Positions 34,242 to 44,507 of a DNA stretch of 64,000 nt are shown here, one piece after another. The notes beneath the pieces were generated by a model. The model saw only the letters and a program-made list of their open reading frames with translations, was not told the origin of the DNA and did no database searches. Made by a program: the position numbers and the translations under genes. The stretch is from Ganoderma boninense (Eukaryota; Basidiomycota; Agaricomycetes; Polyporales; Polyporaceae): contig CM035304.1 in the NCBI GenBank assembly GCA_002900995.3, positions 3,605,612 through 3,669,611 on the forward strand, in the 5' to 3' direction. Every line of letters starts with the position of its first letter. Position 1 is the stretch's first letter.

Positions 34242-34541
34242 ATGCAATGCTACTCACTCAATGCTTGTGAGCAGGCCTGGAAAACCATCTGGGTCTTTGA
34301 AATTGGTCGGCGTCTCCAAGAACCATTCCACCTGTGCGCCATACGGTTGGGAGGTAAAGCGAAATTTGCTATTGAGGGGTTAGATGTCTCACAGATGGGG
34401 CTAGAGTGTGGGGAGTTGGCGAAGAAGGCAGTGTTAGAAAGCCCTGCCATCCAAGGTGATGAGGCCTTGGTAGAGCAAGCATTGAGTCACTTGGAAAAAA
34501 CAGTGCCGGTAGATAGGTCAGAATTTACCCTAGCATACTGA
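34242..34541 (+). CDS. Hypothetical 99-codon ORF
   Basis: ATG at 34242 begins MQCYSLNACEQAWKTIWVFE and ends LEKTVPVDRSEFTLAY. Composition is ordinary and the C-terminal half looks helical. No family recognised. It may be an exon of a longer gene; evidence is weak. 33731-34241 holds nothing else clear. Confidence 0.25.
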   Translation: MQCYSLNACEQAWKTIWVFEIGRRLQEPFHLCAIRLGGKAKFAIEGLDVSQMGLECGELAKKAVLESPAIQGDEALVEQALSHLEKTVPVDRSEFTLAY

Positions 34542-36680
34542 TGACGATGAGGCAGAGAGATGGCCACATCAGCCAAGTTGCACGGGAAATTACGATTGAT
34601 GAGGAACGAAATCAATCGTTTATAATGGAGTGCACTTCCAGCAAGCACCGCGTTACGCTTGTCAATGCCCGTGGGAAAAAAATTCAGATCCAGAAAGCCT
34701 TTAACTATAAAAGTTTAGACGCTCCACTACAAATTTACTTACTGTGCTAGCACAGCTTTAGGGTTAGGGTCAGCATTTGTTACTTTTATCAGCTCACAAT
34801 AAATGGTGGCTGTGCTATATTTTGTAGCCTGTTCTTACTTCCATTGTTATACTCTTTGTCTGAGCGCTTAGTAGGGTTCGCCACATTGAGTGCTCTACTA
34901 TAGTCTCTATACCTTGTGTGTTGTATCTTTAGATATCTAGTGTTATAGCTTACTACAAAGAGCTGTATAAAGTGCTTATAAACATGCTAGTTTTGTACTA
35001 TAATAGTTTGTTATGAACAGGAATTAGGAGCTACATATATAGTATCAGCCAAGTGTCAAGCCTAAGCTTCACATTGTGCCCTTTTAGCATAGCTGATTCA
35101 GCAGTTAGTCTGTTTCTAACATAGTTACAATATAAGCAAAGTTAAAAACACAAATGCTTTGTAGTAGCTATCTAATTTAGAGCTTGGATTGCTTGTGGTC
35201 TATGAAATTTAGATAGGTTTATAGTTAGGGTCATTTATAGTTATAAGGCCATTATAGCCATGATTGATAGGAAATAAAATCAATTGCTTATAATAGAGTG
35301 CACTTCCTCCTAGGCTAATTACATTGTTAGAAGTTGGCCATTACTAGTAAGTAACAATTGATAGAGACCAGCAGTTTTAATGACTTGTATTGATACCTTT
35401 ATGCAATATCTTATAGATTGTAGTATAATCTATGTACTACTCAGTTTTCTACTAATTATACTAATGCTGTAATATAGTACTATTACTTGTTAGTAGAGCA
35501 GTACTATAGCCTCATACACATTAACTGTTTAGGCTGTTCATGTTAATGTGCTCTATAGAGTTACTAAGCAAGAGTGTATACACTTATTGATTAATACAAA
35601 GATACAATAAATAGTATAAGACACATTAATTAGTGCCTTCTTCATCTATTTCTGCTCTTTGGCTTGCTTTCTACATATAAAAAGGGTGTTTAGTGAGTAT
35701 CTAGATATGTAATGTAAGCAGCTCAACCTACTTCTGATTTAGAGCATTTTTAAGAAACATTCCAGCATATGCTTAGAGTCATTGAGCTAGGTTTTTGTGA
35801 GCCACATTCAATAGAGAAGGACAAGCCTATATCTAGCATCTAGCACTACACCTATGGTGCTGGTGAGTACAAAACAAGTACTAATTTGTGTGCTGTTGAG
35901 AATAGATAAAACACTAGATATTACCACATTTGCTGGAAACAAGCACAGCCAAAGTACAGACCTATTGACCAAATAGTTAACACTATGTAGCTTCTCATGA
36001 GTTCTATCCTTATCATAGCCCAGCAAACTAAGATGGTGCTACAGCTTGCCTAAGGTAGGTGTGATAGCTAGGCACTATGCAAACCAATGCTTTGCTACCT
36101 GTTACCAACACTCTTTGATAGTGTACAGTTTAGTGCAAAGACTAAAGCATAATGATGAAATTGTATTTCTGTGGGATATTTTGGCAAAGCAGGAGCTGTA
36201 GGTGTCAGGCTCAGCACAAGCATCATGCATATACTCTCTACAAGTCTAGTGAGTGAGCTCAAGGTAAATATGTTGCAGTATATGATGAGGTAAAAACAGC
36301 CCACTGTTAGTACTCAGAGACGAGCTTATGCCACCACTTTAACTCATCTTTCCTATTGGTGCTTAATCCTTTGCCTGTTGTCAAGTAACAATCATTGAAG
36401 TTGCTGAGTGTTGACTGATATTTTCTATAAGACTAAGAGAAAAACAGCAAAGATGTTGAGTAAAGTGGGTAATGACTGCTGCAACTGAGGGAAAAGGAGT
36501 GGGAGATTGATGGCTAAGCTCTAGTGGCAGCATTTGTTGTCTATGTCAGGAGATAGAATGAAAGGCCGGCCCAATAAGTGTTGTTAGCGCTGAGATCTGC
36601 CGTGATCAGATCTCTACCACATCACACTGTCGATTGGGCACTGCTCGTAACTCTCTCTCAAACAGCGCCACAAAGTGCCA
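34542..36680. other. AT-rich, CpG-poor gene-free stretch
   Basis: Rich in TATAG/CTATA words and short inverted words; no ORF of note. Starts near the telomere-like word at 34757-34770. Resembles old, mutated transposon DNA. Confidence 0.5.
34757..34770 (+). repeat. Telomere-like terminal word TTTAGGGTTAGGGT
   Basis: Exact reverse complement of 39974-39987. The pair brackets 5.2 kb with the Ecl1-like gene inside, in the orientation expected of terminal inverted repeats. No target duplication was seen. Confidence 0.55.
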
Positions 36681-38370
36681 ATGCCCAAACACTCCAACAA
36701 CCATACCTCCATCTCCCTCTATAATGATTTTACTCCTCTAGATATCAGTACAGTTGATATCCCCTTTGACACACTCTGGTGCCCTATCTGCTCTCGTCAA
36801 ATCGTTCCCAAGCACTTCCTCACACCCGTTAAGCCTCGTCCTACTCCTCCTACCTCACCTGAGATTGCTGGCATTGGTAAGCACCCCTCTATTACTATAG
36901 CATTTCTTTAACTGTTAACTTTATTTATAGAGTCCAAAACATCTCATTGCAATATGACAGGCAAGACTGTTACCCCCAGTGGCAGCACAAAAGGCTGTGT
37001 GGAGTCCAACCGGGCAACTAAGGGTAGCCCTACCCAGGATGCTACTCTAGGCGCATCATCTGGTGGGATGCCTGCTGTCAATCCTCCTCAACTCCGCTAC
37101 CGCAAGGTCATCGACCAGACCCCTGCTCCCCTCTACTGTTCCGATGCCTGCCGTCTTGCCGATTTCCAGTCCTGCTATATCAACGATCACTCAACTCCCT
37201 CTCATCTCTTGCCTATCCAATCAAATGCTTCCTTGGATAGGAATTGCTTGCAGGATGGTGTTAAAGGCTCAAGGAGTGCGTCATACACCTCTCTTTTGTC
37301 TCCTCCCTCTGTCGCTCCTACCACCACTACCACTGCCACTGTCAAAATGTCTCCACCAAACAGCAGTGCAAATGCCTACCTCCACCTCTCTGCCATGTAC
37401 GGCTTCGATCCTCTTCCTCCTCCTCCCCCTTTTACTCCCAAGACAAAGGCCTTGGCTGCAAAGCCTCCCCCTCTGTTAGAAGGTGGTGTTATACTTGCTG
37501 CCCGCCGCATCAAGGCTGCTCTCTGCATCAAAACTACGAGGTCATTTTGGGGTGATCCTATTCCCAATGACCCTAGTGAAGACAACAAACCAATTCCAGG
37601 ATGGACGGATGGTTCCAATGCATGGCGTGCAAGTGTTTACGGCTTTGCTCCTCCCCGGGACTTTACCTGTCCTGATCCTGATGATGCGGCCATTCGTGCA
37701 TATGGCTCTTATGTAGCCTCACCCCATCGCTCTCGTGGCGTACATTCAACTCTTGGAGAATACCCGCCCACTACAACAGTCAACAACGATAACCTGCAAT
37801 CCTCTCTTTGTCTTGTTGCGGCACAGACTGATGCTATCACCCAAAAGCTCTACAATCAGTACACCACTACGCTTGCCCAGCGTTCCCACTCCCGCCATCT
37901 CTTATCACACACTGGCCCTCCCTGCTCTTGCTCTACATGTGAAGTTTCCCTCCTCAAGCTTGGAGCTGAGGGCCGCCTCCTGGTTCCTGATGTCAAGATG
38001 CATCGTCACCACTGCAAGGTAGCTGGTGTTAGTAGCTACCTCCATCAACAGTGCTGTGATAACCATAGCAACAAGTTTAACATGGCTCCCAAGACCACCC
38101 ACTCTCTTCCAGCTGTTAAGGTAGCCAACTCATTGCGTGAGTGTGCATCGTTCAACTTGTATAAGCAGCTACTTATTACTTTACTCTTCAGCTCACACAC
38201 AGAGCTACTCAACAGAGGTTGTCACATACCCCATCATGCGTATTGCTCCAAAGAAGGAGATGCAGGTTAAGCATGAGGTTGTTGATGGTGTTGAATGTGA
38301 GGTTATGGTTGAGGTGCTTGTTGAACAGCCAATCAAGCGACTATTCCTGTTTGGTGGAGCACGTAACTAA
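36681..38370 (+). CDS. Ecl1/life-span-regulatory-factor-like zinc protein
   Basis: Exons 36681..36876, 36931..38136 and 38192..38370 join in frame to 526 aa; introns are 54 and 55 bp. Two Cys pairs match the Ecl1-type zinc finger: LWCPICSRQIVPK (about residues 34-46) and PLYCSDACRLADFQS (after the first intron), the second being the family hallmark. The middle is Ser/Pro/Thr-rich with low complexity. The C-terminus HTQSYSTEVVTYPIMR and PIKRLFLFGGARN resembles the end of basidiomycete homologues. Fission-yeast Ecl1-family proteins extend chronological life span and act in nutrient and stress signalling; any such role here is inference. Its position in a transposon-rich block, between telomere-like inverted words, raises the possibility of captured cargo. 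Only a zinc pattern and end motifs support the call. Confidence 0.65.
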
Positions 38371-38585
38371 GTCTGGGAAGTTTGACTGCCCATTGTTCTT
38401 CTGGCATTGTCTATCACAACATATATCATAGTACATAGTCCTCAGTATTCTGCATTATCAATAGCTGGACACTGTGTGCATAGTCAAGAGACAAGGCTGG
38501 CAGTACATGAATGACAAGTATTAATGACTAGGCTGAAAGGATAGTTAGATAAATAGGTTGTCACCTATGATATAGAAAGGTTGAA

Positions 38586-38945
38586 CAAAGGAAATCCATC
38601 CAAAACTGGTGGAGATATGGATGGATGTTGTGGGGGCAGGAGGGAGGCTCACCAAGACGTCTCAGCCATCCCTACACAGGCCTCCTATGCACCCAGGGAT
38701 GCCTCCATGTCTAGGGGGGCACTGAGGTGACAACAAAGCGCGCTTGAATGAAGGAAATCCGTCCAAAACTGGTGGAGATAGATATGGGGACAGGAGGAGG
38801 GCAGGATCACCAAGACGGCCATCCCTACACAGGCCTTGCACCCAGGGATGGCAGGGAGGCATCCAAATCCGAGGGAGGCTCACCAAGACGTCTCAGCCAT
38901 CCCTACACAGGCCTCCTATCCACCCAGGGATGCATCCATGTTCAA
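38586..38945. repeat. Imperfect tandem repeat
   Basis: GGAAATCC(A/G)TCCAAAACTGGTGG occurs at about 38588 and 38753; AGGCTCACCAAGACGTCTCAGCC recurs near 38645 and 38877; CCATCCCTACACAGGCC occurs three times. The unit is about 150-165 bp, diverged. The DNA from 38946 to 39972 has no recognisable gene. Confidence 0.7.
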
Positions 38946-39973
38946 GAGGGATTGTAGAGGCACACAGGAAATCATTAATCAAGACAGGGCATTGTAGAAA
39001 AGCAATATAGCCTGCTCTCCTGCAAGAGACTTCCGCCCTTCAGTCAAAGTCCTAGTCTTATGTAATCATACTCTTATTTAATATGTTCTGCTGGCAGCCG
39101 TTCTCTTTTCCTTGCACCACCATCTTCCTCTTCACTGGAGCCTGTAGTCTGATCAACTACTGTAAGTCTCCAGTGTGTGGAAGGGCTCATGACTGTACAG
39201 GAGGGGACGCTCTCTTGCATTTAGTCACATATGGGTCAGGGCCTGGCCTCTTTTCAGAGGTTGGGAAAACCTCCTTGTGAGCGTCCTTGGATGCCGAGGT
39301 CTGTTCCGTCTTCCAGGATAGATATGGTTGCCTTGGTGGATAATCTGGGGGCTTCATTGAGCATCGCTAGATGTCGAGGTTTCTCTTTTTATTCACCACC
39401 CCTTTTATTTTGTTTCTCTATCAGGGCCTCTGTCTCTTAGGCACTATGCTCTCTCACAAGTATGTCTCCTCTTCTGCATCTCAGCAAGCTCTAATGCTAA
39501 TATCACCTTGCTTTTAGACTTTGTACTGTTCAGTACTTGGAGAGCTCCAGCTCTCTTAAGACTATCGACCGTTACTCTGGTGTGTGCTTTGTCTGTTTGC
39601 TGTCCTCCTTTTGATAGCTAAAGTAACTGAACTGTAGGCTTATTGCTTACTATGGCAACACCTCTACATGGGCTACATCCCATTTGTGTTATTTATCAGT
39701 ACGTCTTCTCTTATTTACGCTCTTCAAGTCTGACACTTGTGGCAGATCCTTCAGCTTGCATTGTCTTGTGTTTGCTTTGTGTAGCTTAGATGCCATTGCC
39801 TGTATGTTTGTATGGAAGTGTGTTGTCATTAGATGCTGTCTTCTGCAGGGACAGCATATAATGACTGCACACTACCAGCGTAGGTAGCTTGAAAGTGTCT
39901 TGTAAATGTTAGCTGGACTTGTAGTTTGAGCTCCTGGCTGTGATCATGTGATGCAACTCTTCTGGCAGGGGTA

Positions 39974-39987
39974 ACCCTAACCCTAAA
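39974..39987 (-). repeat. Telomere-like word, inverted partner of 34757-34770
   Basis: ACCCTAACCCTAAA; see the partner entry. It lies about 130 bp upstream of the TET/JBP start. Further single TTAGGG-type words occur at about 58096-58102 and 58130. Confidence 0.55.
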
Positions 39988-40118
39988 TGCCAAATAAGCG
40001 CCCAAAGACGAAGCAAGCTGCTCTCCTTATCTCTCTCATCTTAATCTTCCACCATCTCTCTCCCTGCTCTCCTGCCCTCTTGCCATCCTGCTCTCTACAC
40101 TTTCTCTCTTCTATCACT

Positions 40119-42050
40119 ATGGCAAACACTACAGCTGCTCAAAAAAGAAAAAGGGCCAACACTGCTTCCTCTGCTGAAGGTGCTCACCAGTCTCCAGTCA
40201 GTGTCTTTTATCTATCAGATCTCTATCTCTTTCTTGGGCAGTACTTTGATGCTTGCCACTCCCTAATCTTAGCCTACAACACCAACTAGAGGCTCTAAGT
40301 CAAAGCCTCAGGGTAAAATAAGAAAGTCTAAGCACTTAGTAAGTGTATAAGAAACCACCAGTAGTGGTTTGGTGTTAACACATCTCAACTCTCAGGATGC
40401 TCAACTGGAAATCTATCCTGAGTTTGATCAGAAGGCTCAAGATGATGCTGAGAACAAGGGAAGGCAGGTGGCTAGCCAAAAATCTGTATGTTACATCTGG
40501 ACTACTATATAGTTTTATGCTCATACAAGATTTCAAATCCTTAGGCTTCTTCTCAGAAAACCCGTCCTGTAAGTGCCTTGTTTGGTATCCTAGTCTGTAT
40601 TGTTCAATATAGTACACAGAAAATTCCCAAAGAGGCCAATGTTCCTGTACCCACTCAATCTGAGGTCCAGATATCTCAAAAAATACAGTCCACAAGTCCT
40701 AGAGAACAGGGCTAGAGAGGAAGGTCAAAGGAAAGCGCAACTTTGGAGCAAATATGCACCCTCATTCAAGATTGACAAAACTCTTGAGGAGCTTTTTGCT
40801 GAGCGGACCAATAACAAGGCAGCCTTGGCAAAACTAGCAAAGTACTGTGATGAGGAACTCCAGTCTACTCCCATTATTCCTTACTCTTGCAAGTACTTGG
40901 ACTCTAACAACACCTGTATTGCGGCATATTTTGCAGCTAGGCTTGATCAGCCTGAAGTAAGTGCCTTAGATATAGTATTAGATGTAAGTATCTTACTTGT
41001 AGACTTATCACCAGGAAAAGGTTTCAAAAGAACCTCTTCCACTCTCAGACCAGTACAAAGGACGCACAGAACAAGACTATATTGCTGCACAAAAAGAAGG
41101 AGTCAATATCTACCATGATGGAATTCCAGTATGTTTTGTATCAGTACTATCTATCATTGACTATATACCAACTAGTATACTTGCCAGGCATCCTATCTCC
41201 GGCCTTACTGGGCAAATGTTCAGTGGCTCTCTGCTACTCTGCATCCTCACCTTCCAACCAAGGATATTCGACATGGTGCTGATCCTAAGGCTCTGGACAC
41301 CTATATAGTACGCTATAAAGACAAGAAAGGTAAAAACATCAAAGAGCGTTCAGGAGTCCATCATCTTGTTCATGCTTGGACTGAACGGGGTCATGAAAAT
41401 GGCGTAAGCTATCAATCTTATTTTTGAATTCATAAGTGTACTCACCATTAAGTAGCCCTTACGTGTTTCTTCAAAGATGGTTTTCAGCAGTTCTGCTGCA
41501 GCAGCTGTTCGAAAATACTTCATACAAACACGTCCATTGGCTATCTTCCTAGGGGAACTCTTCAAACATATCTTTCCTGAACAATATGAAGAGTACCAGG
41601 CTGCTTTCAATGCTGGAGTCTGGTATACAGAAGACCCTGGACCATGGATTGGAAGAGTTATTGTCTACAAATTGGATGTTCAGATGCATTATGACATGCG
41701 CGATGGTGGTCCAACTGCAACCTTTCCTGTAGGGCTTTTTGAAGGAGGATGCATGGAGCTTCCTACACTGAAAGCGCGGTTGAAGTATGTTATATACCTT
41801 TTCAGCCTCAGTCCAAAGCTCATTGTTTTTCAGATATACTCCAGGAGATGTGCTTATTAGCTTTTCAGGAGCATTACCTCATCGTGTTTCAGAGTGGAAA
41901 ATCCCTCAGGGTCCTCATAATTTACCACAGGGTCTCACTCCAGGACGTATTTCTACTGTAATGTTCTTTCCTGAAAATTCTTTACGTCTGTTGAAGGGCA
42001 AGCCACCCATGTGGGGAATCAATACTGCTTATGATGAATATAACCTTTGA
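40119..42050 (+). CDS. TET/JBP-family 2-oxoglutarate/Fe(II) DNA dioxygenase
   Basis: A multi-exon gene; ATG at 40119 (MANTTAAQKRKRAN) with a basic, probably nuclear-targeting N-terminus. Later exons read YCDEELQSTPIIPYSCKYLD, EQDYIAAQKEGVNIYHDGIP, WANVQWLSATLHPHLPTKDI, then the double-stranded beta-helix. The iron ligands are visible: His (41687) and Asp (41693) of MHYDMRDGG, the distal His (41880) of ALPHRVSEW, and the 2-oxoglutarate-binding Arg (41946) of PGRISTVMFF. FPVGLFEGGCMELP and YTPGDVLISFSG complete the fungal TET/JBP pattern. The splice 41784/41834 keeps frame. Known knowledge: fungal TET/JBP enzymes oxidise 5-methylcytosine, and the family expanded in basidiomycetes in association with transposons. 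No stop was found in the domain exons. Exon limits 5' of 40700 are uncertain. Confidence 0.75.
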
Positions 42051-42290
42051 TAGTTTGGTCTTTGTATTTCAATTACTATGCTCATTTATTACACATGATT
42101 TCTCCTTCAAGCTCTTAGAATATACATTTAAGAGTATAGGTGCACCACAGACTATAGCAGCACCAATGAACTTCAACAACAGGCTACTACATACTGACAA
42201 TATATCTATAGCCTTGGCAATCAATCAACCATAAATAGAATCAACAGACTGTCATAGTTGCATACAACTTGTAAACACAAGATTATAAAC

Positions 42291-43599
42291 TTATGCCACA
42301 TCTTTCATAGATATATCTGTCCTCTCTCCATCCTCTTTTGTTGTCCCCAAAGTAAGGCCTCTCAACTGCTTGTTTGGAGGGAGGTGGATATCGTTGTCAC
42401 TAGATTCATCTAAAGATGTCATCCTGTAACCAACTTTGCGCTTCACCTTCTTCAATGGTGAGAGTTGTCCACTTGCAAGAACACGGATTGCTGACGAGTT
42501 GTAATCCTGTAGTTACATATGTCAGCATTCATTAAACTGAAGAACTATTAGTGACTTTGAAATCTTACTCTCTCAACAATACGATCAAGTAGGCAAATAG
42601 CACGTAGTTTTGGAACAAATGCGTACTCATGACGAGCAACACGGATGATCACAAAACTGACTTGAACTTCTACTAGGTTGGTTAACATGAAGAGACCAGG
42701 TTTAATCTCCACATAAGTCTCGCTAATATGCAAGTTGGGTTGTTAATAGATAGTGCGAGGCCTATATGAAAGACATACCTAGTAGAATCTCTGCCTCGGC
42801 ACTCCCAATATTCCACCACATTATCAGCAGTATGGACTTCAGTCTTGATTAGAGGACGAAGTATGTTCAGAGGGTCCACAATAGTTGACATATCAATAGA
42901 TGATTCGTTGCCGATGTCGCGAGCAGAGGTTAGGTAGCGATTACCAAACGTCAATGTGAGGTCTTGGCCATCACGGCCTGGAGTCCAGTCTCTAAGACGA
43001 CCTCCAGCCTGGGAAACGTGGTTGCTGAAAACTTGATGTATGGTTTGTACACCACGTACAGCCGTATCAAACCTGTCAGTCCCCAACCCTGTTAGAGTAA
43101 TGGACTGTTTCAGGTCAATTAGTCGGTTGAGAGTACGAGGGATGCTAGTAGACAACTGAGCATTCTGTATATATAGAGTTACTGGTTAATACTCACTTGA
43201 CTTGACGCACAGGAGGAAGGCTAGCTTCAATGATGAAGCCTTGCACTCGTAGGACTGCCTCCTCAACATTCTGTACATCTATAGGTCGGAGGGCCAAAAA
43301 GCAGGACTTTCCTGACGGTTGCTCAGCTATGTAGCTAGCATCTTGTAAACCCGTCACCTGCTCATTGTAGTTGCTAATAAATCAGAAACAATCCTTACTG
43401 AATCAAATAGATAACCAACTCACCGATGTTATAGCCTGCAGTTCCTGAAGCCCTACTTCATTGCTCCCCTTCTTTGTCATAATATCATGCAATATATCCC
43501 CTGTAGTTCACAGCATAAGGGTAGACAGTTGTATATGACAATAGATAGCTTACGATATTTGTCACGGTTGGACCGTAGCTGTGTAAGAAGTGGGGCCAT
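42291..43599 (-). CDS. Hypothetical multi-exon gene convergent to the TET/JBP gene
   Basis: ATG at 43599 (MAPLLTQLRSNRDKY) and TAA at 42291-42293. Blocks in order: DILHDIMTKKGSNEVGLQELQAITS; NYNEQVTGLQDASYIAEQ to VQGFIIEASLPPVRQVK; SIPRTLNRLIDLKQSITLTG through GLGTDRFDTAVRGVQTIHQVFSNH to VVEYWECRGRDSTR; ETYVEIKPGLFMLTNLVEVQVSFVIIRVARHEYAFVPKLRAICLL; and a basic tail QLSPLKKVKRKVGYR. Four to five short introns. The phase across the second intron did not close in my reading, so a frameshift or another splice site is possible. Family unknown to me. It ends 241 bp from the TET/JBP stop and starts about 0.9 kb from the divergent AT-hook gene, so the three may belong to one mobile unit. Confidence 0.5.
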
Positions 43600-44507
43600 G
43601 GCCAGTGTGATGACGTGGAAAGAAGATAGAATGGAAAAGTGGTAGAGGGCTTATGCAGAGAGCTGGGTAAAGAGAGAGAAAATGGTGTATCAACAAAGCT
43701 ATCAGCATGCGTCACAAGATAGCATGTAGGATCTCTTATATAGGCCATAGAGCAGCCATCAACATTGATATTGGCCCTGCCTAGGCCATATTAGCAAGAC
43801 AGCAAACTATATACATACAATATAATAGTAAGCAATAGATGTCGGTAGCTAGCCATGCAGTGTACAAGATCTAAATGGTTGAAGCTAGCAACACTGATGC
43901 TAAACCAACCCACCTCTTCAACTTTTGGTCCTACTATGTGAGATTCTACTCTTAGGCTTGTGTACTCATCTATATACAAAAGTGGCTTTGAGAGGATTTA
44001 AAACCTCAATGCTTCTTGCAAGACCGCTGTAAGAATTCATCTTCTCCAGCTGGAGATAATCTCTGCACATGCTCTAATCAAAGCTGACACATTGGTTTGC
44101 CTTTGCATCAGGATTGTAAATCACATTGGGCTCATTGACATTGTGAATGACATCAGGATTGTAAATCATGTCGGAATTGTAGATGCTCCGATGAGTCTAG
44201 TGCAGTCTGGCCATAGTTACTCCCTAGTGGATGACATTATGTGCTGCGCAAGTATGCCAAAGCTGTGATTAGCGAATCATGCAGATTTGCAAGCAGTCCA
44301 GACTGGCTTAGAAATCCAACCACTCTGTCAAACCATATGACATTTTACCACCAGACAGTCAGTGCTTCTAACCAAATGGTCTAGATCCTGCTGCCTATAA
44401 AACACCTCTCTTCTAGCATCCGTTCATTGCTCCAAACTTTCTACTCTGCCTTCACACTACTTTGCATCTTGCAATCACTCTATTCTCTATCTCTTCGCCC
44501 ACTTGCC
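43600..44507. other. Intergenic region between divergent genes
   Basis: AT-rich, no ORF or repeat of note. It must hold the promoters of the minus-strand gene and of the AT-hook gene; a TATAAAA near 44395 is a candidate for the latter. Confidence 0.4.

Noticed and set aside
39973..39987. True telomere or internal telomeric array
   Set aside because: Only two TTAGGG units with no longer array here or at 34757; too short for a telomere.
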